From Oceanospirillaceae bacterium UBA7410 (GTDB lineage: Bacteria > Pseudomonadota > Gammaproteobacteria > Pseudomonadales > Balneatricaceae): DNA of 21,994 nucleotides. Both the position numbers and the translations under genes were made by a program. The DNA lies in NCBI GenBank assembly GCA_002470565.1, contig DKMQ01000090.1, forward strand, positions 1 to 21,994, given 5' to 3'. This document shows positions 1 through 7,481 of the stretch, piece after piece (position 1 is the stretch's first letter; every line of letters starts with the position of its first letter). The notes beneath the pieces were generated by a model, which saw nothing but the letters and a program-made list of their open reading frames with translations, was not told the DNA's origin and searched no databases.

Positions 1-133
1 TTTTTTATTGGGCGTAAGAAAATAGACGTAGAAAATTATAGGAAGGTAAAGTTGAGGTAAAGCTAATTTTCACAAGCTACCTGAAGTATTTGTCATGTTA
101 CAATATAAGCTATTCCATCAAGGTGACAAATCT

Positions 134-613
134 ATGTCCTCAAGCACATTAATATTACTTCTCATGCTATTTTGTATTGTTATGGTACTGGTAATAACGA
201 ACATTGTTTATCGTCAAAATCAGCTTAAAAGAATCAATCAACAACGTATTTTGGCTATGCAGGACATGCTTGAGAAGCAATATAATAATCGTGTAGAAAG
301 TATAGATGTAATCACTAGGGCAATGCTTGATAAGCAATGTGAGCTTACAGAAGGGTGTATTCGCTTAAAGCAGTTATTGGACTATGTGGGATCGGATTTA
401 TTAGAACTAGATCAATTCCAAGTGATTAGCTTAATGTATAGTGAGACTGAGCACATGCCAATTAAAGAGCAATGGAAGCAGTTAGATAAGAGTGCTAAGA
501 GAAAGTTTTCAAAACATCGCCTGGCACTAGAAGAAGAACATGAAGAAGCCATTCATGCTGCTTTATTGTTATTGCAGCAGCATGAATTTTTAGCCTATAA
601 AAACTTAAACTAA
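134..613 (+). CDS. DUF2489 family protein, membrane-anchored
   Basis: Predicted 159-residue protein. Residues about 4-25 form one strongly hydrophobic segment (LILLLMLFCIVMVLVI), followed by a charged Arg/Lys/Gln-rich helix and a mostly helical, acidic C-terminal part with several Glu/His clusters. The length, the single N-terminal anchor and the 'LTEGCIRLKQLLD' stretch match the DUF2489 family of gammaproteobacteria, whose function is unknown. I chose the ATG at 134 because AAGGTG lies 8 bases upstream. An in-frame ATG at 95 would add 13 polar residues ahead of the membrane segment and has no clear ribosome site. The protein is probably anchored in the inner membrane with the soluble part in the cytoplasm (inference). 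The last 9 bases overlap the convergent aminotransferase gene. Upstream, 1-133 shows only a short direct repeat (AGGTAAAG at 44 and 55) and no confident promoter. The family call is good; nothing here indicates a role. Confidence 0.8.
   Translation: MSSSTLILLLMLFCIVMVLVITNIVYRQNQLKRINQQRILAMQDMLEKQYNNRVESIDVITRAMLDKQCELTEGCIRLKQLLDYVGSDLLELDQFQVISLMYSETEHMPIKEQWKQLDKSAKRKFSKHRLALEEEHEEAIHAALLLLQQHEFLAYKNLN
551..591 (+). terminator. Perfect 11-bp inverted repeat with T-run at the DUF2489/aminotransferase junction
   Basis: ATTCATGCTGC at 551-561 is exactly complementary to GCAGCATGAAT at 577-587. The loop is 15 bases, and five Ts (587-591) follow on the plus strand. The hairpin lies wholly inside the last codons of the DUF2489 gene, before its stop at 611-613. 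Ribosomes would therefore cover it unless translation is poor. On the minus strand it lies about 18 bases past the aminotransferase stop, followed by GGCTTCTTC, a weaker T-tract. It may end minus-strand transcription or stabilise both 3' ends. The repeat is certain; its role is inferred. Confidence 0.4.
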
Positions 614-1753
614 CGCTTTCTTGATACGACTTACAGCTTCTTCCAGCACAGATTTAGCGCACCCAAAGTTGAGCCTTAAAAAGTCCCCATCATTAAAGTT
701 GCTGCCAGGAGATAAGCCAACTCCAGCTGCCTCAAAAAAGCTACAAGGGTCCTCTAAGTTCAATGCTGAGACATCAATCCATGCTAGGAATGTAGACTCT
801 AAAGGCAGCATGCGCATGCCATCAATGGTATTTATTTGCTCAAGCAAATAGTCTCGATTATTACGCAAGTATTTATTCATGGCGCATAACCATTCATCAC
901 CTTCACTTAATGCTGTTAAAGTGGCGGTATAGCCAAATGGGTTGATTTCAGAAATAATGCCGTGCATTTCATCCTTAAATGCTTGTCGGATATCTTCATT
1001 GGCAATGACTGCCCATGAGCAGGCAAGTCCTGCGACATTGAAGGCCTTACTGGCTGCACCTAATGTGATGGAGTTATTAAGGGCGTAATCACTGATGCCA
1101 AAGTAGGGCAGATGTTGTTTATTTTCATCCAAAATTATATCTGCATGTATTTCATCAGACACTAAAATTAAATCATTTGCTTCACAGTAAGCATCAATAC
1201 GACTCAATTCTTCAAAGGTATAAATAGCTCCACCCGGGTTTTGTGGATTACAAAAAAGCATTACACGAGCATCTTTGGCATTACGTTTTTCTAATGCATC
1301 TAAGTCTATACGCACACGATCTTCGGCATATGTCATAGCTAAATGGTTGGCTTGTTTTCCCACCGCAGCAGGTGTTGTATGCAAAAATGGGTAGACAATA
1401 TCAGGTGTTAACACTTGTTGATGTTGCTTGGATAAGCTGCTGATAGCAAGGGTTAAGCTTGCGACAATACCCGGTACCCATACAATCCAATCGGCCTCCA
1501 CATGGAGGTTGTATTTTTTTTGATAATAATCAGCCACTATTTGATTGCGTTCTTTATCTGTTTTGGTGTAACCAAACACACCATGTTTTACACGCTCTTC
1601 TAAGGCGCTTTGAATGACCGGTGCAACTTTAAAATCTGTATCAGCTACCCATAGTGGGATGATGTCCCTGTCTTTGTATTTATCCCACTTTGACGAGTGC
1701 GTGTTGTGACGATCGACAACGGTATCAAAATCATAATTATTGTTAGTGGCCAT
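605..1753 (-). CDS. MalY/PatB family PLP-dependent C-S lyase / aminotransferase
   Basis: Fold-type I pyridoxal-phosphate enzyme, 382 residues from the chosen start. It is closest to the MalY/PatB group, which cleaves the C-S bond of cystathionine-like substrates to give a thiol, pyruvate and ammonia. Visible motifs: FDTVVDRHNTHSSKWD at the N-terminus as in E. coli MalY, CNPQNPGG (about 168-175), SDEIHAD (199-205) with the Asp that binds the pyridine nitrogen, and SKAFNVAGL with the PLP lysine at about 236. The C-terminus carries an Arg (FLRLNFGC) expected to hold the substrate carboxylate. I chose the ATG at 1753 because family members begin close to this point; AGAAGGA lies about 10 bases upstream. 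An in-frame ATG at 1837, with AGAGGA only 4 bases upstream, would add 28 residues with no family counterpart. Substrate cannot be decided: cystathionine beta-lyase, cysteine-S-conjugate lyase and a MalY-like regulatory role are all possible. Confidence 0.88.
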   Translation of the reverse strand: MATNNNYDFDTVVDRHNTHSSKWDKYKDRDIIPLWVADTDFKVAPVIQSALEERVKHGVFGYTKTDKERNQIVADYYQKKYNLHVEADWIVWVPGIVASLTLAISSLSKQHQQVLTPDIVYPFLHTTPAAVGKQANHLAMTYAEDRVRIDLDALEKRNAKDARVMLFCNPQNPGGAIYTFEELSRIDAYCEANDLILVSDEIHADIILDENKQHLPYFGISDYALNNSITLGAASKAFNVAGLACSWAVIANEDIRQAFKDEMHGIISEINPFGYTATLTALSEGDEWLCAMNKYLRNNRDYLLEQINTIDGMRMLPLESTFLAWIDVSALNLEDPCSFFEAAGVGLSPGSNFNDGDFLRLNFGCAKSVLEEAVSRIKKALV

Positions 1754-1984
1754 CAAATCTGTGTCCTTCTGTGTATTGCCAGAGACAGAGTCAAAGGCTA
1801 TATTAGGCGTTATGTCATAGGTATCATTTTGGACCATGTTGTCCTCTTTATCTACTCAAAAAATCTCATAATTGTGAGCTTTTCGCGTAGACTTAGGTTA
1901 GCACGGAAATTTTCTTCTATGCCTATCTAAGTTCATCTCTAAAGCCCAATAGGCGCTACGAAAATTACAACAGTAGAATAAATT

Positions 1985-2872
1985 ATGGTTATGTTTCCAA
2001 TGCTGGATGAAACTCAAAGGTTGCAGTATTTACAAACGCTTGGAATTACCAGCTGGTTGCCCACTGATTCATTGCCGGGCAGTAAGGTGAACGATGTATA
2101 TTGGTGCGAAGCTGCTGCACAATCGACGATTCAAATTTTAGAGCCTATTTTACCTGTGGTTTCAGCACCCCCATTACTTACTAATCAATCAGCCGGGTTA
2201 GTGAATGAATCTATTGTGCAAAAAGATTCTGCAACAAGCGCTTTAAGTATACTTACGCAAAAACCAGATAAGCCACATATCGTATCAACTCTTTTGAAGT
2301 TGGACACTAAGCAGCGGTCTGATGAGACCGCACCAGTTGCTGTAAAGTCCAAGTTGACCATGCGTGCAGATAGGCTAGCACCACTGCACTTAGGTTTGTC
2401 TTGGTACAACAATGGTGTATTAGTCGTTAACGATATACCCGTGCAAGAAGGGGCCGCTATGAGTAGCCCTATACAACGTTTACAGACCGCGATCGTTAAT
2501 GCTATAGGGTTTGAGGTAGAGGGCGCTAGCGTGCAAATTATGCCCGCTGCGTCCATGGAGTTTAATTGGCCCTTGGTGCCTGGCCCTCACGCGGATCACT
2601 CATTAGTAGGTGCTCAAAGTGGCCTTAAATATAGCCTGATCAAGTTAATAAAAGATAATCAATGTAACAAGATTTTGGTAATGGGGCCTGCAGCTATGAA
2701 GCTTCTAAAACCTCAGATGAGCTTAGGAGAAATCAGTGAGATTGATCTTTTTGGCACAGGGGTTCAGTCAGTTTATAGCCACAGTTTACATCAGCTTTTG
2801 GCAGTGCCAAGTCTTAAAAAAGAGGCATGGAGCCACTTAAAATCACTTATTTATACGTCTAGCTTAGCTTAA
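1985..2872 (+). CDS. holD: Probable DNA polymerase III psi subunit, pseudomonad-type
   Basis: 295-residue protein with no striking motif at first sight. Three things point to psi, which links chi (and SSB) to the clamp-loader subunits. First, it lies immediately upstream of rimI, as holD does in E. coli. Second, the N-terminal LQYLQTLGITSW resembles E. coli HolD LQQLGITQW, the chi-binding segment. Third, the C-terminal third has ILVMGPAAMKLL (about 229-240) and YSHSLHQLL..PSLKKEAW near 263-283, which look like the strand and His/Pro-rich loop of the uracil-DNA-glycosylase-like fold found in psi. Residues about 50-150 look like a poorly ordered Ser/Thr/Lys linker, so the protein is about twice as long as E. 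coli psi (137). A long, divergent psi is known in Pseudomonas. Two more in-frame ATGs (1991, 2000) lie just inside; none has a clear ribosome site. The rimI start follows 3 bases after the stop. Alternative: a conserved protein of unknown function. Confidence 0.6.
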   Translation: MVMFPMLDETQRLQYLQTLGITSWLPTDSLPGSKVNDVYWCEAAAQSTIQILEPILPVVSAPPLLTNQSAGLVNESIVQKDSATSALSILTQKPDKPHIVSTLLKLDTKQRSDETAPVAVKSKLTMRADRLAPLHLGLSWYNNGVLVVNDIPVQEGAAMSSPIQRLQTAIVNAIGFEVEGASVQIMPAASMEFNWPLVPGPHADHSLVGAQSGLKYSLIKLIKDNQCNKILVMGPAAMKLLKPQMSLGEISEIDLFGTGVQSVYSHSLHQLLAVPSLKKEAWSHLKSLIYTSSLA

Positions 2873-2875
2873 AAT

Positions 2876-3340
2876 ATGATAGCCACCCGAGTGCTATGTG
2901 AATTAGATATTGATGCAATACTGAGTTTTTCCTTAGCGCCCAATGATCCCAGCTGGACAAAAAAAGCGTTAGAGCAGGCGCTTAATGGAGCACTTTCAGG
3001 CAGTTATATAGCCCTTGTTGGGGTTGATGAGGTCAGTGGGCAGGTTGTAGGTTATGCCGTAGCAAGTTATCTTTTTGATCAGGCAGATGTGCAGAATATT
3101 ATAGTAAACCAGCCTTATAGAGGCCATGGTATTGGGCGAAGCTTACTACAGGCTTTAACTCAAAATTTAATGGACCAAGCAGTGAAGAATATATTTTTAG
3201 AGGTGCGTGCCTCCAATCGAGCGGCGGTGAAGCTGTATCAATCCATGGGTTTTGTGCACATACAAAAACGCCGGAATTATTATCCCGGCGTTGGTGTTGA
3301 ACGTGAAGACGCGTTAGTGTTTAGCCTAGCGTGTCTGTAG
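2876..3340 (+). CDS. rimI: Ribosomal protein S18 alanine N-acetyltransferase
   Basis: 154-residue single-domain GNAT enzyme. In E. coli, RimI acetylates the N-terminal alanine of ribosomal protein S18 using acetyl-CoA. The acetyl-CoA pyrophosphate loop [11 protein letters not shown] is at 81-91 (R82, G83, G85, G87). The predicted catalytic Glu109 (FLEVRASN) and Tyr121 (KLYQSMGF) are offset by six from Salmonella E103 and Y115. The C-terminus [16 protein letters not shown] is the RimI-specific signature. The ATG lies 3 bases after the holD stop with no ribosome site of its own, so translation is probably coupled to holD. The last 20 bases overlap the convergent sulP gene. Codons 131-139 also encode a perfect hairpin that reads as a terminator for sulP on the other strand. 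Confidence 0.95.
   Translation: MIATRVLCELDIDAILSFSLAPNDPSWTKKALEQALNGALSGSYIALVGVDEVSGQVVGYAVASYLFDQADVQNIIVNQPYRGHGIGRSLLQALTQNLMDQAVKNIFLEVRASNRAAVKLYQSMGFVHIQKRRNYYPGVGVEREDALVFSLACL
3264..3292 (-). terminator. Rho-independent terminator for sulP, inside rimI
   Basis: AACGCCGG (3267-3274) and CCGGCGTT (3285-3292) form a perfect 8-bp GC-rich stem with a 10-base loop. On the minus strand the stem is followed at once by a run of five Ts (complement of the As at 3264-3268). It begins 28 bases beyond the sulP stop at 3321, a normal terminator position. The sequence also codes for RimI residues 131-139, so it is dual-use DNA. No T-run follows in the plus direction. Confidence 0.75.
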
Positions 3341-4847
3341 CTACTTTATAATCTGGATCTTCGATCACATTCAGTTCCACCATATTGCCAGCTTTAGAGA
3401 GTAAACGTTTACAATCTGAGCTTAGGTGACGCAAGTGTAATGTTTTACCCGCGCGTGAGTAGCGTTCTGCTAACGTGTCTATAGCTTCCAAACCTGAATG
3501 ATCTGCTACGCGTGAGCGTTCAAAGTCGATAATGACATCGTTAGGATCTTGGCTAGGGTCAAACAGTTCCAAAAAGTTTTGTACTGATCCAAAGAAGATG
3601 GGGCCACGTAGGTAATAAATACGACTGCCATCCACATCTTTGTGGGTTACTTGTGTGTGCTTTGCATGTTTCCATGCAAACACCAACGCTGAGTATATAA
3701 CGCCAACGACTACGGCGATCGCAAGATCAGTGATCACGGTAACGCCAGATACTAAAATTAATACAAAGGCATCGGATTTGGGTATCTTGCCTAAAATGCG
3801 GAAACTAGACCATTCAAAAGTACCTACAACTACTATAAACATGACACCTATTAAAGCTGCTAAGGGGATCATCTCAATTAGAGGAGAGGCCACTAAGATA
3901 AAGGCCAGTAGAAAAAGCGCCGCACTGATCCCAGAAAGACGACCACGACCACCAGAGTTGACGTTAATCATACTTTGGCCGATCATTGCGCATCCTCCCA
4001 TCCCACCGAACAATCCAGTAGCTGTGTTAGCTATACCTTGGCCGATACATTCCCTGTTGCCATGGCCACGAGTCTCTGTGATCTCATCTACCAAAGTTAG
4101 AGTTAATAAAGATTCGATCAAGCCAATGGCGGCTAAGATAATAGCGTAAGGTAAAATGATAATGAGGGTTTCTAAATTGTAGGGTACATTAGGAAGGTGG
4201 AAGCTTGGTAAGCCGCCAGCAATAGAGGCAATATCACCTACAGAGCGGGTGTCCAAATTGAAGAATACTGCAAGCAAAGTGACAACTAAAATAGCCGCTA
4301 ACGATGAAGGAATAGCCCGCGTAAACTTAGGCAAAAAGTGAATAATAGCCATAGTCAGAGCAATTAAACCGATCAAGAGATAGAGCTGAGTGCCTTGTAA
4401 CCATTGCAAGTCGCCATTATCGTCTAAAAATTTAAATTGGCTTAACTGAGCTAAGAAAATAACAATCGCCAATCCATTAACAAAACCTAGCATTACCGGG
4501 TGTGGAACCATACGAATAAATTTGCCTAGGCGCAAAATACCAGCGGTAATTTGAATAATGCCCATTAACACCACGGTAATAAAGAGATACTCCACACCGT
4601 GATCGGCAACCAAAGCCACCATGACCACTGCTAAGGCACCTGTAGCGCCTGAGATCATGCCAGGTCTGCCACCAATAGCAGCAGTAATTAAACCCACCAT
4701 GAAAGCAGCATACAAGCCTACTAGTGGGTCTACACCTGCGACAAAGGCAAAAGCTACCGCTTCAGGAACCAATGCTAGAGCGACCGTGAGGCCTGAGAGT
4801 ATGTCATTTTTTGCATTAACCGGCGCGCGGCTAGCGAGATCGAACAT
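3321..4847 (-). CDS. SulP family inorganic anion transporter with STAS domain
   Basis: 508-residue inner-membrane carrier. The first membrane helix region carries the SulP signature [18 protein letters not shown] followed by [10 protein letters not shown] (about 24-52). About ten to twelve hydrophobic segments fill residues 15-390. A cytoplasmic STAS domain follows (about 408-500) with [20 protein letters not shown], the usual strand-turn with Asp-His-Ser where anti-sigma-antagonist relatives are phosphorylated. Family members import sulfate, bicarbonate or other anions, often with sodium or protons. No carbonic anhydrase or sulfate-assimilation gene is adjacent, so the substrate cannot be assigned. 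AGGA lies 7 bases before the ATG. The gene is monocistronic: its own promoter is at 4889-4917 and a terminator lies within rimI. It interrupts the rimI-prfC neighbourhood seen in E. coli. Confidence 0.93.
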   Translation of the reverse strand: MFDLASRAPVNAKNDILSGLTVALALVPEAVAFAFVAGVDPLVGLYAAFMVGLITAAIGGRPGMISGATGALAVVMVALVADHGVEYLFITVVLMGIIQITAGILRLGKFIRMVPHPVMLGFVNGLAIVIFLAQLSQFKFLDDNGDLQWLQGTQLYLLIGLIALTMAIIHFLPKFTRAIPSSLAAILVVTLLAVFFNLDTRSVGDIASIAGGLPSFHLPNVPYNLETLIIILPYAIILAAIGLIESLLTLTLVDEITETRGHGNRECIGQGIANTATGLFGGMGGCAMIGQSMINVNSGGRGRLSGISAALFLLAFILVASPLIEMIPLAALIGVMFIVVVGTFEWSSFRILGKIPKSDAFVLILVSGVTVITDLAIAVVVGVIYSALVFAWKHAKHTQVTHKDVDGSRIYYLRGPIFFGSVQNFLELFDPSQDPNDVIIDFERSRVADHSGLEAIDTLAERYSRAGKTLHLRHLSSDCKRLLSKAGNMVELNVIEDPDYKVATDTLG

Positions 4848-4888
4848 AGTATTTCCTAATGATAGGGAGGGCTTGTAAAAACGCGCGT

Positions 4889-4917
4889 ATTATACGCAAA
4901 TTCGCATGATTACTCAA
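4889..4917 (-). promoter_or_regulatory. Sigma-70 promoter of sulP
   Basis: Read on the minus strand, TTGAGT (4917-4912), a 17-base spacer and a perfect TATAAT (4894-4889) precede sulP. Transcription should start near 4882, giving a leader of about 35 bases with AGGA before the ATG. The -10 box sits in a perfect 13-base palindrome, GCGTATTATACGC (4885-4897), which could be an operator or chance. Confidence 0.7.
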
Positions 4918-5057
4918 TGTTGGGGTAGGTTAGTGATCGATTTTTAACCAGTTGAGCGGTGTTTTATATTGAGGAAAAGTGCGGAATCAGGGACAATGGG
5001 CATTATTCTAGGTACACATAAATGTGCCATCCATATTCCCTTAGATTGTACCCATAT

Positions 5058-6641
5058 ATGTCCAACTTAATTGCAGAAGAAGTGGCTTCACGTAGAACCT
5101 TTGCCATTATATCTCACCCGGATGCCGGTAAAACCACCATCACTGAAAAACTATTGTTATTCGGACAAGCTATTCAAACGGCAGGCTCAGTTAAGGGAAA
5201 AAAAGGGGACAAAAAAGCTACTTCAGATTGGATGGCTATGGAGCAGCAGCGCGGTATCTCTGTGACTTCTTCAGTAATGCAGTTTCCCTACAAAGAGCGC
5301 ACAGTTAATCTTTTGGACACGCCAGGGCACGAAGATTTTTCTGAAGACACCTACCGCACCTTGACCGCAGTTGACTCTGTACTAATGGTGATTGACGGCG
5401 CTAAAGGTGTGGAAGACCGTACTGTTAAGCTAATGGAAGTGTGTCGTTTACGCGATACTCCTATTTTCACCTTCATTAATAAAATGGATCGTGAAGTGCG
5501 TGAGCAAATCGAAGTCTTAGATGAAGTTGAGGATGTCCTTAATATTGCATGTGCGCCGATTACTTGGCCTATCAGTATGGGTAAGAGATTTAAGGGTGTT
5601 TACAACTTATATACCGACACGCTGCATTTATTTACGCCAGGGCAAGGCAGCACCATTCCTGACGATATCCAGATTAAAGGATTAGAGTCTGCTGAAGCTG
5701 CACAAATATTGGGCGAATTATTAGATGAACTCAAAGAAGAAATTGAATTAGTGCGTGGCGCCAGCCATAAGTTTGATATGCAGTTATTCTTAGAAGGTAA
5801 GCTGACGCCGGTATTTTTCGGTACCGCACTGTCTAATTTTGGCATTCGTGAAATGCTAGATTATTTTGTAGAGTGGGCCCCAGCACCAAAATTTCGTGAT
5901 GCAGGAGAACGTGTTGTGCAATCAGTGGAGCCTAAATTCACTGGCTTTGTCTTTAAAATTCAAGCAAATATGGACCCTAAACACCGAGACCGTATCGCTT
6001 TTATGCGTATTTGCTCAGGCAGCTATGAACGAGGCATGAAGATGCGCCATGTGCGCATAGGTAAAGATGTAAAAGTGGCTGATGCTGTGACCTTTATGGC
6101 AGGAGAGCGCTCTAATGTGGAGCAAGCATGGCCAGGTGACATAATTGGTTTACACAATCATGGGACCATTCAAATTGGTGATACCTTTACTGCAGGTGAA
6201 AATCTGAAGTTTGCAGGTATCCCCCATTTTGCTCCTGAGCTCTTTCGACGAGTCCGTCTTAAAGACCCTTTAAAAATGAAGCAACTTAAAAAAGGCTTGC
6301 AGCAATTATCAGAAGAAGGCTCTACACAATTGTTTATGCCTGGCAAAAATAATGATCTGATCGTAGGCGCAGTGGGTGTGTTGCAATTTGAAGTGGTTGC
6401 TTACCGATTACAAGATGAATACAAAGTTGAATGTATTTATGAGCCAATTAGCGTCAACACTGCGCGCTGGGTAGAGTGTGACGATAGTAAAATGCTTGAA
6501 GAATTTACACGTAAAGCATCTGAAAACCTAGCCATTGATGGTGGGGGACACCTTACTTACTTAGCTCCTTCTAGGGTTAACTTAAGTCTAACCGAAGAGC
6601 GCTGGCCAGATATTCGCTTTCGCGCCACGCGAGAACACTAG
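5058..6641 (+). CDS. prfC: Peptide chain release factor 3 (RF3 GTPase)
   Basis: 527-residue translational GTPase that removes RF1/RF2 from the ribosome after peptide release. The GTP-binding motifs are in order: P-loop HPDAGKTT (20-27), switch region RGISVT (65-70), DTPGH (87-91) and NKMD (141-144). The stretch [17 protein letters not shown] is typical of RF3 rather than EF-G. Domains II and III follow ([35 protein letters not shown]). I chose the start at 5058 because MSN...[12 protein letters not shown] matches the RF3 N-terminus; an in-frame ATG at 5022 would add 12 residues. No good ribosome site precedes either start. Upstream, 4848-5057 holds the sulP promoter and no convincing prfC promoter beyond a weak TATATT at 4965. 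yjjV follows after 24 bases and is probably co-transcribed. Confidence 0.97.
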   Translation: MSNLIAEEVASRRTFAIISHPDAGKTTITEKLLLFGQAIQTAGSVKGKKGDKKATSDWMAMEQQRGISVTSSVMQFPYKERTVNLLDTPGHEDFSEDTYRTLTAVDSVLMVIDGAKGVEDRTVKLMEVCRLRDTPIFTFINKMDREVREQIEVLDEVEDVLNIACAPITWPISMGKRFKGVYNLYTDTLHLFTPGQGSTIPDDIQIKGLESAEAAQILGELLDELKEEIELVRGASHKFDMQLFLEGKLTPVFFGTALSNFGIREMLDYFVEWAPAPKFRDAGERVVQSVEPKFTGFVFKIQANMDPKHRDRIAFMRICSGSYERGMKMRHVRIGKDVKVADAVTFMAGERSNVEQAWPGDIIGLHNHGTIQIGDTFTAGENLKFAGIPHFAPELFRRVRLKDPLKMKQLKKGLQQLSEEGSTQLFMPGKNNDLIVGAVGVLQFEVVAYRLQDEYKVECIYEPISVNTARWVECDDSKMLEEFTRKASENLAIDGGGHLTYLAPSRVNLSLTEERWPDIRFRATREH

Positions 6642-6665
6642 CAGCTGCATAGATAGGAGGGTTGA

Positions 6666-7481
6666 ATGCATCAGCTAATTGATAGCCATTGCCATTGGGA
6701 CGACTCTCGCTTGCAAGCACTACAACCCCACTTGTGGCAATCGTGTATCTCACAAGGGGTGCAGCAGTTGGTTGTCCCAGGAACTCAATGGGCCTTTTTT
6801 GCTCGACAAATTGCTATTTGTGAGCAAAACCCACTATGGCATTTAGCTCTTGGGTTACACCCCTATTTTAGTGACCAACACAGTTCACAGCATGTGTTAG
6901 ATTTAGCTAAGGCAATCGTTGATTATAAACCTGTTGCTGTGGGTGAAATTGGACTTGATTTTGCTTTAGATACTACACGAGAAGGGTTCTCTATTGCCGA
7001 ACAAGAGCGTTGGTTTATAGCCCAGGTAAAGCTAGCTAAGCATGCAAGATTGCCTGTTATCGTACACAGTAGAAAGGCTAATGATCGTTTAGGACAGCTA
7101 TTAAGGCAATTGAAGTTTGACCAAGGAGGCATTGTGCATGGTTTTAGCGGCAGTATACAACAAGCGCAAAAGTTCACTCAGTTGGGGTTCAAAATAGGCT
7201 TTGGTGGTACTTTGACTTACGATAGGGCCCAAGCTATAAGGCGTTTGGCCATGGCGTTGCCGCTTACAGATATTGTATTAGAAACAGACGCGCCCGATAT
7301 GCCTATGGCTGAACAACCTAAAGGCCAGCCTAATCAGCCTGACAAACTACCGCGAGTATTAGAAGTATTGGGTGTTTTGAGACCAGAGTCTATAGCGCAG
7401 ATAGCGATGCAAACAATGACCAATACATTAGAGGTTCTGCGTTTAAATACCCGACCTTCAAATTCTAGCACTCAGCTCTAG
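6666..7481 (+). CDS. yjjV: TatD family metal-dependent nuclease, YjjV type
   Basis: 271-residue TIM-barrel metallohydrolase. The metal and catalytic ligands of the TatD family are all present: H8 and H10 (DSHCH), H65 (GLHPYF), E94 (GEIGLDF), H134 (VIVHSR), H158 (VHGFSGS) and D208 (ETDAPDMP). The stretches HGFSGSIQQAQKF, IGFGGTLTYDRA and GQPNQPDKLPRV match E. coli YjjV better than TatD. YjjV also lies near prfC in E. coli, which supports the call. Relatives act as 3'-5' or AP-site DNA nucleases; the cellular role of YjjV is unsettled. AGGAGG at 6655-6660, 5 bases before the ATG, is the strongest ribosome site in the window and fixes the start. The stop codon overlaps the convergent fabY stop by 4 bases, sharing a CTAG. 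Confidence 0.9.
   Translation: MHQLIDSHCHWDDSRLQALQPHLWQSCISQGVQQLVVPGTQWAFFARQIAICEQNPLWHLALGLHPYFSDQHSSQHVLDLAKAIVDYKPVAVGEIGLDFALDTTREGFSIAEQERWFIAQVKLAKHARLPVIVHSRKANDRLGQLLRQLKFDQGGIVHGFSGSIQQAQKFTQLGFKIGFGGTLTYDRAQAIRRLAMALPLTDIVLETDAPDMPMAEQPKGQPNQPDKLPRVLEVLGVLRPESIAQIAMQTMTNTLEVLRLNTRPSNSSTQL

Noticed and set aside
44..62. AGGTAAAG repeated at 11-base spacing ahead of the first gene, like a Pho-type direct repeat
   Set aside because: The sequence does not resemble the PhoB box, only two copies exist, and no promoter is aligned with it. Probably chance in purine-rich DNA.
1754..1837. 28-residue N-terminal extension of the MalY/PatB protein from ATG 1837
   Set aside because: The extension has no family counterpart or signal-peptide character. 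It is not fully excluded because AGAGGA lies just upstream.
3640..4149. Long open frame on the plus strand opposite sulP
   Set aside because: It is antisense to a clear transporter gene, has low-complexity Thr/Ile/Pro composition and lacks a ribosome site.
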